From: Pythium myriotylum | Taxonomy: Eukaryota > Oomycota > Peronosporomycetes > Pythiales > Pythiaceae | NCBI GenBank assembly: GCA_023091665.1 | Contig: JALJCQ010000030.1 | Location: 2,544,501 to 2,608,500, forward strand | Direction of reading: 5' to 3' | Length of the DNA: 64,000 nucleotides | Shown: piece by piece, positions 9,865 through 20,932 of the stretch | How positions within the stretch are numbered: the first letter of the stretch is position 1 | How the letters are laid out: each line of letters begins with the position of its first letter | Made by a program: the position numbers and the translations under genes | The notes under the pieces: model-generated | What the model saw: the letters and a program-made list of their open reading frames with translations, nothing else | What the model was told of the DNA's origin: nothing | The model's database searches: none

Positions 9865-12800
9865 ATGTCGCGCACGCCCAGTTTGCCGTCTCAGTTTGCG
9901 CAGAAACTCGCGGGCGCCAAACAAAAGAAACGCTCAAGCGGTCTCTTTGAGTCCTCGTCAGACTCGGACTCGGGTGCGTCCTCCCACGAGCCGTCTCCAA
10001 CCGAACGACACGGCGAGTCTGGCGAGCGACGCGTGCGAAAGACAGCCGACGGCGAACTGGCGCGAGGCTCGTCGTCCGCGATGGCTCCGACCACCACGCG
10101 CCACCATATGTCGATGCCAAGTCGCGAAAACTCGACCAACAATGAGCGGAAGGGCCTCTTTGAGTTTGACGACGACGGCGCCGACTCGGTCGAGACGTTG
10201 CGCGAGCGTGTAAAGCAGCGTCAACGGAAGAAGGAACACGAGATTCTCAGTCTGAGAACTGAGCTCGATGCAGCACTGACCCGGGTTGCAGAGCTTGGCG
10301 AAGAGCTTGTAAGAGAGCGTAAGGAGAAGGAAGAATACGCGATCCGCACAAACGAATGCCAGCGCATCATTGAAAAACGCAACAAGCAACTCATCAAAGC
10401 CAGTGAAAAGCTTGCCCGGCTAGGTGAACAGAGTGAAAGTCAAGTGAATGAGCTTCAGGAGCAGCTCACAGAGATGGCTGCGGAAGTTGAGAGGACGAAA
10501 TCGCATGAGCGGGATGCTCTAGAGAAAGTTCGCGAGGAATTTGAAGAAAAAATCACGCAGCAACGACTCCGCTTTGAGTCGCAAATGGAGAGACTTACAC
10601 TCGCTTCATCAGAGAAGCTGCGCTTAAAAGAAGCCGAGGAGATCGAGCTCCACAAGCGCATTGCGAGATTAGAAGAGGAAGTTGTTGGCGCAGCTTCTCG
10701 GATCGCGGAGAGTAGTGAATACCAGATCTTGTTGAAGCGATGCGAGGATGCGGAGGCAATCTCACGTGGCCTTCGGTTTCAACTTGAGAAAGCACAAAAC
10801 GAGAAAACATACCTCAGGACGCAACTTCAAGCTGCGGTGGCTGCGTCGGCCTCACAGAAGGGTACTGCTTCGCCGGCTTTCGTTCCTTCGGTTGATCTTT
10901 TTGGAGACAACTCAAGAGCTGCAGGGAATCATAGCCCTGCGAGCAGTGTCGCGAGTGTCGACCTGTCAAGCTTTGATTTTGCTCGCTCTCCACCGATGAG
11001 TCCCGTCGCGGCGAGAGTTCCTGCACCGCAATCTTCTCCAGGATCGACGAAACCTAACTTGAAAGTTGTGACCGGTGCCGACCTTCGCCGAGTTCAAACG
11101 GAGGCTTCTTTGAAGGTGGAGACGAGAAGTAAAGACAGCGGGTTTGATTCTCGTGATTCTGTCGATGGAAGCGCAATTGACGGTGATGAAAGTGATCCTC
11201 CGCCGATGCCAACGCTAACAACGTCACAGAGTGATAGAACAGAGAGCAAGGCTCGACCGGGATCTGGGACAATCAACTTTTTCGAGAAAATCAGTAGTAA
11301 ATTCAAGCGAGTCGCAACTTCTCCTCGTAACTCGGCGCCTCCCGCGAAACAAGAAGACACCGAACTCAAATCCGGATCACTAGGACCATTTTCTGCCTCG
11401 TCTCAGTCTCCGCCCGATCAAGCGGGAACCACCCCAGTTGACATCCCCACTGGCACCAGACGAAAAGTCTTGTCAAAACGCCCGAAGATGTACGTGGCAA
11501 AGTCACCGTCCGACTATGAAGAATCGAGTGACAGTATCTTCGGCAGTGATAGCGATTCTGATGCGTCGTCAAATGATGATGATGATGATCAGCCACCTCT
11601 GCCTCCTCCTAAGGGTGTATCCCGATCGCCAACTGGATCGGTTGATCTACCACCTCCACTACCACCACTGTTTGGTGATGGTAGCGACGGAGACTCGAGC
11701 AGTCTGAGTGATGACGAGGAGCCAGTTATCGGAGTAGACGACCTTCGACGAGTTATCCTCCCAACTCCCATGTCACCTCCTGCAGCTCCGTCGAAGGATA
11801 TGAACAAGCAAAAGCCAATGGAGACTCATGAGTCTTCATCATCCGCTGAGTCAGACTCAGAGCACACTGACTCGAGCGAAGAACTGAAGGCGCCTACCAC
11901 ACGGCCAATCAAAGGTAACCATATCAACGATTCGAAAGAGTCAGCGATGAATTCACACCGCTCGAATGATTCTGGTGATGAGAGTAAGCAAGATATCGAA
12001 ATGCCTCGCCCACGTGTGGGTACCGACGAAGCGATACCTCTAAAGCAGACGAAGAATGGAATTGATTCGCGAAAAGGCAACAGAGAACGAAGCCGTAGCT
12101 CGGATGCTGATACAACAAACGCGGCGGCGGCTAAGGTCAATCGTATGAACGAGTACATGGAAGCTCGGGCGCGCAAACGACAAGAGAAACTCTCGAAGAA
12201 GGAGGAGCGCGAACTTGCTGAGCACAAGAAACGTGAGGAGTATGAAAAGGAGTGGGAGCGAATGGCTGAGGAAGAGCGTGAGCGTCGACGAAAACAGCAA
12301 AAGGCTCGACGCACTGGAAAGCGGCGCCCTTCAAGCATGAAAACCGTGCGGGTTTCCCAGATGCGTCAACATATGAGTAAGCAACAGAAAGATGCTCAAG
12401 TAGGAGGAGACGATGGCGCTCAGACGAAGGCTGAAGACTCAGATGAAGACACTGGCCCGCCGCGACCAGAGCGTCGGCGTAGTGACTACCGGAGCTCCGA
12501 TAGCGACTCGAGTGACGAAAACGATGACCAGCAGAAACCGGGAACGGAACCGTCGTCTCCACCCCTTCCACCGGAGCCGACTGCTGTGGATACCGATTTA
12601 TATCTTCGGCAACAAGCGCGGCTGCGAGAACATCATGAAATGGAGTTGAAGAAGAAGCAAGACTCGGAGGAAGCAGATCTCGTGCGAGGACAAATACATC
12701 GCCGCGTGGAGATGTGGGCATATGCGAAAGAATTGCTCCACATGATTCTAACGCTGGATCAAATTTCGTCAAATGAAGCACTGAGGCAATGCCAACTCAT

Positions 12801-13038
12801 GGTTGTCCAGTCACCCGATCCGGAAACCCTAAGAAAAGCGTACAGGTATCACCACGACATTCCCAGGTGAACGTGCTCTACATGCACTAACTTTGTCATG
12901 TTTTGTACCAGAAACATTATCCGAGTCATTCATCCTGACAAGCTCCGCAATGCAACCGTCACTGAACAGCTAGAGGCAAAAGAGCTCTTTACAGTCTTGA
13001 ACCAAGCATTCGAGAAGTTTAAAGCACAACAACAGTAA
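9865..13038 (+). CDS. Long coiled-coil/disordered protein with C-terminal auxilin-like J domain
   Basis: About 1,045 residues. I chose MSRTPSLPSQFAQK at 9865; an ATG at 9829 in the same frame would add 12 residues. Residues about 100-340 form a long heptad-rich coiled coil. The middle (about 350-860) is a low-complexity Ser/Asp/Glu/Pro region, with a Lys/Arg/Glu helix near 770-830. The C-terminus carries a degenerate J domain: LRKAYRYHHDIPR, then after a 45-nt intron (12867-12911) the HPD-containing VIHPDKLRN and AKELFTVLNQAFEKF. The HPD loop and the terminal ALF-like helix match auxilin/GAK J domains, which recruit Hsc70 to uncoat clathrin vesicles. Clathrin-box motifs are not obvious, so the function is only inferred. 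Confidence 0.75.
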
Positions 13039-13108
13039 AATTGCGCGTTTGGGTGGAATGTGAAGGTGATCCAGGAAGTCGTATTCTCGGTCTGGTTCAT
13101 ACTCCATA

Positions 13109-16100
13109 CTATTGTCCTAGCATGTTTTGACGAAGAATGATCCTTCGTTCCAACTCGCGCACTAGATAACTGTTGTGGTCATACGTGCCGCTAGCAAGTA
13201 GAGCATCGCGCTCGCTTTTGAGCCGGCGGATCTCTTGGTCGTTGTGATCGTAGTCCTCATTATTGCATCTATCACGATTGCCTTGCTCTTCTTCTGCCAA
13301 CGGAAACGACTCGCTGGAGCCCCAACTGCGACGAATTTCGGCGTGTTGCTGAGAGGAGGATTTTGATGGACTGCTACTAGGAATGTGGAATTTGCGCCGC
13401 GACGATACGCGTAGCTTTTGACGGTGAGGACTTTCAATATCGTCACGAAGTCCACCCAATTGCAGTCGACGTAACTCATCGAGTTGTTGCTTGATCGCCC
13501 GCAACTCTTGACGATCGCCGTCAAGTACAAAGCGCTCTTCTCGTGCAATATACTTCAGTCGAAGTTTTTCAATCTCGTCAATAGCGCGGGCTTCTGTCTT
13601 CTTTTTCTCTCTCTGCACTATTTTTGCCATCCTCTCAAGCTGAGTCTTCATCTTCTCGACGTTGGCTTCAGCCAGTTTTCGAGCTGTTGTTTCAGATGCC
13701 CTTGCCTTCTCCAACTCGCTGATTTGAATCTGCAAGGAAGAAATTTCGCCACGAAGCTTGGACTCGGGGAGTTTTCGCTGCTGCTTCCTGTACTCTGCAA
13801 AGTCATTCTCTACCTGGGAGGTGCGCTTTTCAGCTGCCTCAAGATGGCGTTGCAGATCTGCAACTCGCTTCTCGAGAGCTACAACTTGCTGTTGTGCAAG
13901 TGACACTGAATGAGACTGTTCGGCCTGAAGACGCTTGCGTAACAATTCAGAATCCTCCTTAAACATTCGTTGATCCCGTTCCAGGGCTGCTTCTGCGAGG
14001 GCGAGCTTCCTCTCTCTTGCCTCGACCTCAGACAAAGTCTCTCGGAGCTTCAGCTCTAGTTTATGATATTCCTCTTGGGCCGACCTCAGCGCAAAACTAC
14101 GCTCTTCTTCACGTCGAGCCCACTCATCTTCTAATTCATCCATTCGAGCCTTCTCGATGTCTGCGACACGTATCCTCCACTGAGCTTGCTGTGCCTTATG
14201 CTCCTGAAGCCATATTGTCTGTTCTTCCAAAAGCTGAGCTTTGATCTCGTCGAGGTCATTTTCAACTTCTTCGACATGAGATCTGCTGACAGTATCTCGG
14301 ATAGGGTCGGAAGTAGGTTTGACGTCAGTTTTGCTAGGTTGAGTCCGTTCACCTTCACGAACTCCTTGCATCTGCGGCTCGAGAAGAACTGTGCTTTCGA
14401 CATTCCTCCAACCAAGCCACCACTCGTCTTGGAGGATACTTTGCGGGACTCGCCTAGAGCTCACATTCACGGATCAGTTCTAAGAACTTAGAGCACATCT
14501 AACTTAGGTAGCTCACATTTCTTCGACGAGTCTCACCTCAGCATCCGACATTGGGCCTGTGTCTTCAAGGCAGGCTTCTAATTGAATTCCCCCGGCACGG
14601 ATAAAAGGATTCAGGTGTCGACGCCCTCCATCAGCGCGTATAATGGGCAAGTATATGGAACACATTCGGCGTGAGAGCGTTACTTTGAAGATTTCGTCCT
14701 CTTTGGGGTCTTGGTGCGAGTCCCACCAATGCTGCGAAGCCTCTTGGATAGTTTTGAATGCCGCCTCACAGCCAGGCACAGCACAACAGTGTGTCTCTGG
14801 TGAATAGTATAAGAAGTTCAGACTGAAGACAGCACTGCCAATGACCTCTCTTGATCTGAAGAGAGGGCAAGAGCACCAAGATGAATGAAATCTGCCTGTG
14901 CAATGACCACTGGCCAACTTACCCGTCAGGAAGAACAATCGCGACTTCCAAAACGAGCGGCATTTCCATCGCGTCCTTCATACTTGACTCATCATGGTAG
15001 AGTACAAACATACAATAAGCGTCAGGAATATCTACTTCAGCCTTTCCAGCAACCGAGATCAACGGGGTTTCCACTTTGAACGCATTAGCAGACAACCACG
15101 ACTTTAGATACGTGTCGAGTACTAGAGAGACAGGATTCTCACCTAATTCATGACCACTGAATGGGTTTGTGTACGAGAGAACGATGCCGTGACTTGTTTC
15201 GAAGTCTCGCAATGACCGAAGTCGAATGAGTAAACGATACGCACGGCTTACTCCAGGGATTGAGGCATTGGAGAGCTCCTTTCCGCCGTCGATTCTCCGA
15301 GTCGTTGGGGATTCGTCGCCAACATGCAGCACACATTCGCCCACGATTGAGCCATCGTGGCTTAGCGATAGCTGAACGTCTTCGCCAGTGTTACGATGTC
15401 TCGCTTCGGTAGAGAAAGCGATTTCAAGGTCAGTTGCGGATGTATAGCACGCCACAGACACGGCTAAGGTTTCATCATTCGTGCATGCGTGTCCATTGAG
15501 CAAAATGTCAGGGCATTCTCCAAGAGAATGCTCTGGAGTGAATGCATTGAAGCGAATCGGACATCGGACGGCTTGCTCACCAAGAACAACTTCTAGTTCG
15601 ATGGACTCCTTTTCCGCATACGATCTCAGCAGTTTGGAACTTAGCTTTACATACCTCACCGAGATAACGATGGAGTGGTAATTTCCTTTCTCTGTCTTCA
15701 ATGAAGACGCGGTGATGCTGTGAGCAAGTGACGATGCCTCTGCATCGACGCTGTGTTCTCTTTCTGTCAAGTTTGCATGTTTCGCAATGGAGAACGAAGC
15801 CACCACACCCCCTTTGAGGTTTGTTCCGAACGGGAAGGTATCTTCGATTGTAGCTTGTTCCTCTTCCGAACCTTCAACCAAGAATGATCCAGCACCGATC
15901 ATCTTGGTAAACAAAATATCAGCGTTCGCGAGAACGCGATCATGAGTGCATAAGTAGATGCTTAAGTGCCCTTGCGTCTCCAGAAACTCGTGCACATCAG
16001 ACTTGGATGACAGCACCCGGAAGCTGTCCCGTATCGGTGCAAACTCGGCCCTTTCAAGATTGTAGAAGATATCTGTTTGAACGACAACACCGAAGAGCGA

Positions 16101-17171
16101 GTAGCTTAGCCAAAATCCCGATCCAAGAGCTTTTCGTTCTTCCTCTTTGGTCCGAACGCATGACCTCACAACATCTACGAGGTTTGTCGCGCCTCGAATG
16201 AAGAGGGTAAACATAAATACGTCAGAGCCATGGCGCTTGCCAAGCTGCAGATACTCAGAATCAGCTGACGTAACGTGCTCTCTCCGTTGTGTTGGCTGGC
16301 GATTCGGTAGACCGTAAGACTGGCTGGTTTGAACGTGATGAGAGGAGTCAACTTGGTTTCGTCCACCCTCAACGGGTGTGAATGATGTGGACACAAATAT
16401 TTCTCCACCAAATGGCGAATTCTGCAGCTTGAACCATCTCTCAGGGAGGTCAGGAGTCCGAAGGTCCAAGAAGAACCACCCTAGACTCACAATCGAATCA
16501 CGATGGGCTCGTGGGGAATCTTCAGATAACTCTCGCACGCTTTCGGCTTGGGCATTGACACCGATGCCGAAGACAAACAATTTGACGCGCGGGCTGTAAG
16601 CCTTGAGCCGGCGAAACCGATCCATCGTCAGTGCCCACTGAAGGTCGCCATCTCCTTTCTTCCACGCCGCTTCTTGTAACATGCCACTACGTCGCCCAGG
16701 ACTCCTTGCGCTCGACGGCGACGGCGCACGCCGCACTTTGACGAGGGGGCGCGCAGTATCTGCAATGCGAGTCTCTTGCTTCCAGCGTGACGCCTGGGTC
16801 TGCATGGGCTGCTTGTCTAAGGTCGCGAACACTCGAAGGTCTCCGATCGCCGGGAGACCACCGACTGCGGGGGCGGCTGGCGACGCCACCGGCACGCGCA
16901 ACGAGCGGATCCTCTTGGCGTGAACGGAGAAGAACCACGGCGCCTGGTCCAACGCCGAACGGACGGACTTCCTGGGCGCTGGCGACGGTCGTGTGGGCGG
17001 CCGCACGATGGGCGACGCGTAGCTGTCGTGGGCCGCCGGAGAGCGCGCCGGAGGTGTCGGCGGAGGCGAACCCGGCAGCACGGACGCCGCACTTTCTGCC
17101 GGGGCCTCCGCGCGCGGCGTTGGCTCGCTGGCAGCGTCGAAATCCTGCTCATAGCCCTCTTCGTCGTCCAT
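13109..17171 (-). CDS. CEP120: Centrosomal protein CEP120 homologue with inserted C2H2 zinc finger
   Basis: CEP120 drives procentriole elongation and cilium assembly. Start MDDEEGYEQDFD at 17171. Exon 1 (to about 14921) holds a disordered Pro-rich head, a first C2 domain ending in VSLGWFFLDLRTPDLPERWFKL (human: IGYIVLDLRT...KWYQL), a second C2 domain (SDVFMFTLFIRGAT...) and the start of the third (CMFVLYHDESS...LVLEVAIVLPDG). Exon 2 (about 14856-14535) completes that C2 domain but contains CAVPGC...H-x4-H, a C2H2 finger absent from the animal protein. The last exon (from about 14377 or 14470 to 13109) is a coiled coil whose final block, RLKSERDALLASGTYDHNS, aligns with human RLIEERDTLMRTGVYNHED. 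The exon 2/3 junction is uncertain: the nearest acceptor gives stops in every frame, and a phase-0 acceptor near 14377 works. Confidence 0.87.
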
Positions 17172-17268
17172 AATTCATCCGCGGCTCTTTGCGAGTTCAA
17201 GTTTGCAAATTGCTGCGACTTCATTGAACTACTTAACGTAAACCCAAAATTGCAGGAAAAGTTCTAGA

Positions 17269-19266
17269 TCACACCAACGTCGAACTTGGGTCCTCCGAGT
17301 CGTTGAGCACGATACTCAACAGAGGCTCCTGCTCCTTGATCTCGGGCTGCTGGAACTTGGCGTTGCAGAACACGTGCGTGAGCTTCTGCAACTTGTCCGC
17401 GGGCAGCTGAGTGTGGAAACGCGAGTGGATGAGAGCGCATGATGGAGCGAAGGTCTGCCCCGGGATCGTGCTTGCCACCGGCAGTGCGAACACGATCCAG
17501 GCAAGCTGCTGCAGCTGCGGAAACTGGCGGCGCTCAACCCAAAAGTCGAAAGGTCTCACTTTACCAGAGGCCAGGAGCTCCCAATAAGCCTGGTTACAGT
17601 CCTTGAGTTGCTGCACCATTGATCGGTACTTCTCCAGCTGGTCGAGCACGTCGATGCCGTTCGCGTGGAGCACATGGTTGCAGCACGCGACGATAAACGT
17701 CTCTATCTCTTGTTTCTTGCCCTCATCCATGTTCGCGCCAAGAAACACGGGGTCCAACAGGTAGGCAACGCCGTGGCAGTCACCGTAGATCGAGTTGAAG
17801 CGCTCGTTCACGCACGACGTGATCAGGGCCTTGTCCTTCTTGTTCACATGCTCCATTTGCACGTAGAAGCCCAAAAGTTCCAGAAAACAGTGATACACGT
17901 ACGAGACGGCGACGCGTTCAGTGTGGACTCGAGTGAGTTGTTGCTGCAGAGGATGCAAGATGTTGAGCGCGTTGAGCACATCCTGTAGAAACGTGTCCCC
18001 TAGAATGAAGTTCTGCATCCGACGCAGCGTTTCTTGCTCCTCGGCTGTCTTCCCCATCTCGACAAAGTCGCGACGAGACACAATTGCCACGAGTTCTCTC
18101 TCCGACTTGAGGACCGAGTCGAGAGCATCGCAAATGGTCGAACCAGCAGCATCGTCTGGAACCACAAGGGGAGGCTTGCTTTCAGCATGTTGCATACTGC
18201 GTAACAGGTTCCCCAGCTTGGCGTTATGCTGGAAAACCATTGTCATCTGCAAGATGGAATCGTGGATGGCACCGAGCCAGGGAAGAATGGTGCACATGTC
18301 GGTCATGAGCAAGCGCAGAGCGTTGGCGATACATCCGTAGTAGAATACACACTGGGGATACTTCTTCTGGATCTTCTCGCGGCTCGACTTGCTGACTGCA
18401 TCGCTGAGCGGTGTGAGAATGCCATAGGTCATTGCTTTCTTCTGCTTGGCCAAGACTCGTTCGATTTCGTCGACAGAGAACTCCTTCTCATTACCTAGGG
18501 CTGGTGCTGTTTCCAAGAAATATGGGTTGCCTTCGCAGAATGCCACAAAGTTGGTCATGGTCTGTCCGTTGATATCAACCCAGCTCTCGAGGGTGAGACA
18601 ACACGCCTTCCCGCTCAACGCTCGGTTCACCTTGCCGAGCGAGGCATTCGATTCCAAATCGAGCAAGTCGTTCTCGAGCTCGTATTGCGTGGGCAACGTG
18701 ATATCAGGTCGGAGAGTGCGAAACGAATTGCGCAGGAACCCGTTTTTGACCTCTCCGAACGGATGGCCTGAGGTATAGATCCATTGCGCAATGCGCCGCT
18801 TGAACACGCCCATTTTGTTCGCGTATTCGGAGCGATACCTTGCGGATTTGCCCTCGGTCGGTGGATCTGGTACGACGACATCGCCATCTTCGTGGTGGAT
18901 CTTGGGGCGCTTGGTGAAGACGCACTTGTTCTCAAAGTGCGCGCGCACGCGCTCCACTTTGGTGCACCCGTAGCGGTGGATGACCGTGTGGCACTTGTTG
19001 CAGACGACTTCTTTGCCGTCGACGATCGTGGTGTCTTGCCACACGGCGTCCTTCTGGCGACCGCCCTTGCGCTTCTTCTCTTGCTGCGCCGCGGCGGCCA
19101 CAGCGGCTTGCGCCGCCACGAGCTGCTGCGCCTGGACGGCCAGCAGCTGCGCCTGCTCGTGCTGGTGCTGCTCCACGGCGCTGGCGGCCGCCTGCTCCAC
19201 CAGCGCGGCCGCCTGGAGCTCGTCGGGCAGCGCCACGAACGCTGCATTCGCCGCGTCGTTCACCAT
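17269..19266 (-). CDS. BED-finger hAT-transposase-derived protein, probably domesticated
   Basis: An intact, intronless 665-residue frame starting MVNDAANAAFVA. Residues 1-65 are Ala/Gln rich. A BED-type zinc finger follows (VCNKCHTVI...KVERVRAHFENKC). The core has the hAT/DUF659 layout (LTLESWVDINGQTMTNFVAF, then YPQCVFYYGCIANALRLLMTD) and ends in a hAT-type dimerisation region (PFDFWVERRQFPQLQQLAWIVFALP...HSRF). Key positions look lost: the usual T-D-x-W is T-L-E-S-W, the usual T-D-N is T-P-L, and the CxxH motif reads C-I-A-N. No terminal inverted repeats were recognised nearby. A conserved open frame without transposase residues suggests a host DNA-binding or regulatory role (inference). 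Confidence 0.75.
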   Translation of the reverse strand: MVNDAANAAFVALPDELQAAALVEQAAASAVEQHQHEQAQLLAVQAQQLVAAQAAVAAAAQQEKKRKGGRQKDAVWQDTTIVDGKEVVCNKCHTVIHRYGCTKVERVRAHFENKCVFTKRPKIHHEDGDVVVPDPPTEGKSARYRSEYANKMGVFKRRIAQWIYTSGHPFGEVKNGFLRNSFRTLRPDITLPTQYELENDLLDLESNASLGKVNRALSGKACCLTLESWVDINGQTMTNFVAFCEGNPYFLETAPALGNEKEFSVDEIERVLAKQKKAMTYGILTPLSDAVSKSSREKIQKKYPQCVFYYGCIANALRLLMTDMCTILPWLGAIHDSILQMTMVFQHNAKLGNLLRSMQHAESKPPLVVPDDAAGSTICDALDSVLKSERELVAIVSRRDFVEMGKTAEEQETLRRMQNFILGDTFLQDVLNALNILHPLQQQLTRVHTERVAVSYVYHCFLELLGFYVQMEHVNKKDKALITSCVNERFNSIYGDCHGVAYLLDPVFLGANMDEGKKQEIETFIVACCNHVLHANGIDVLDQLEKYRSMVQQLKDCNQAYWELLASGKVRPFDFWVERRQFPQLQQLAWIVFALPVASTIPGQTFAPSCALIHSRFHTQLPADKLQKLTHVFCNAKFQQPEIKEQEPLLSIVLNDSEDPSSTLV

Positions 19267-19387
19267 GCCCGCTTCTTCTCGCAGGTAAAAAACCCAATGA
19301 CCCCTTCGCCACCAGTCGCTGGGTGGCGTGGGATCTGCCGCGTCCCAACGAGGTTTTTTGGTTTATTGTGTTGTGCGAGGAAGAACC

Positions 19388-20815
19388 CTAGAGCCGAGGT
19401 GCTTTGGGTGGAACCTTCAAACGACGCCGATCGACGAACTGGATCCCTTCGGCTGCGAGCAGCTCCAATGCTGAGGCGTAGATCTCAGGAAGCGTCGGCC
19501 CAATGACGCCAACGGCACCGACGCGACCTTCCAGAAGCATCTTGACGCCGATCGCGCAGGTGAGACCGACGGTCTTCGCCATGATCGTGTCGCCGTTCGG
19601 CTCGCCCTCAGCTTCGAAGAGCGCCTCTCGAAGCTCGATCGAGCCATCCGGGTACTCGGCCTCAACGCCGACTTGCATGAGCACTAGATCGCGCTCGCCA
19701 GGAGCGAACGATAGCTTGTCGAGTAGCACGTCGCAGAAAGAGTGCATGATAGACTGTGTCTTTGTGGTGGCCAACGACGGCGAATCCAGGCCGAGCCAAT
19801 GCAAGAACACCTTGGTAGGATTGTCAAGAGCCTCGCTACGGCGCGCCATTTTTGACGCAAGGAGCTCTACCCAACGCGTACAAGCTGGTACCATCTCGTC
19901 TTCGCTAAGAAGCCCAATCTTGATGCATTGGCTGATGACCGAACAGAACCCTTTGAAGCGAAGGGTGCCACGAAAGATTGACTTCGCGTCTGGGATGTCG
20001 TAATACTCGGAGTATGGCAACGAGTTTCCGTTCGGAATTTGCTCCAACTCGTAACCGGGGAACAAGTCTGTTGAGATAGCATGATTGAGAATTTCCTCGC
20101 CCGAAATGGTCACTCTGACACCATCAGTGACGAACTGGGCTGGACGTTGCGCGGCGCGTAGAGCTCCGAGCGGACTCCAACTAAACTTGTACTTGATAGG
20201 GTTATTTGCCGCATCTGGAGCAGGTAAGCCCCCACAAACAGAGGAGAAAGATACGATCTTGCCATTCTTGGCCTTGATCTCGTCGATGAGCTTCATCGCA
20301 ATCATGTGGTCCTATGTGAGAGGTGAAGATTAGCATTACTGGCCGCTGCTATGGACCAAGCGGAAAAAGCTACGCACCATTCCTGGATCAAGACCCATCT
20401 CACAAAGTATTGGGATCCCAGCAGCGATGGCCGCGCCATTCAGTTCCTTGATACCTGGGGTTGGGTAGCTGGCGGTGACAAGCTTGGTCCGGCCTCGTAT
20501 GCATGCTTCAGCAATGCGCTGTTGCGCTGGCACCGGAACGATTGCTACCACGCAGTCTGCTCTGGAGCAGAGCTGGTCCACCATAGCACCATTGGCCTCT
20601 TCGTCTGTGACATCCAGAAGCATGGATGTGAGGCGCTCGCCGGCCGACGCTCGATACATTTCGCACAGCGCCTCCGCTTCTCCGTCCAGCGCGGACGCGA
20701 CGCAGAGCGAGACTCCTTCGTGGCGCAGCAGATACTCCACGAGCGGGCCAGCCACGCGGCCGGCGCCGAAGCACACGACGAGCCCTCGCATGTCTTCGGA
20801 TCTTCTCATGAGCAT
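19388..20815 (-). CDS. Stand-alone saccharopine dehydrogenase (SDH-only paralogue of AASS)
   Basis: Two exons on the minus strand: 20815 to about 20378 (start MLMRRSEDMRGLVV) and about 20325-19388, joined across a roughly 52-nt intron so that GLDPGM continues with DHMIAMKLIDE. The protein of about 455 residues begins at the Rossmann motif VVCFGAGRVAGPLVEYLLR and covers exactly the C-terminal half of the bifunctional enzyme encoded at 27004-30030. Matching blocks include KIVSFSSVCGGLPAPDAA, KFSWSPLGALRAA, IPDAKSIFRGTLR, HWLGLDSPS and DTIMAKTVG. It would convert saccharopine to glutamate and aminoadipate semialdehyde. Sequence identity to the neighbour is clearly partial, so this is an old duplicate. 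It is divergent from the gene at 20933. Confidence 0.88.
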
Positions 20816-20932
20816 TCCCACCCGGTCAGATAAATATCGAACACGGGTCTTCCCGCCAAACCCGCGGGTTCGAGAGAGCGACCCGCCGACCCCCTCGGTT
20901 TCCCCACCGCTGCCCACCGTCGCACATCAAGC
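20816..20932. promoter_or_regulatory. Bidirectional promoter, SDH-like / CCCH protein
   Basis: 117 bp separate two divergent ATGs. The segment is pyrimidine-rich on the plus strand just before 20933. A shared promoter is inferred from spacing alone. Confidence 0.4.

Noticed and set aside
9548..10120. 190-codon minus-strand open frame rich in Arg/Ser/Thr
   Set aside because: Antisense to the start of the J-domain gene, where codon bias opens the opposite strand; composition is that of a shadow frame.
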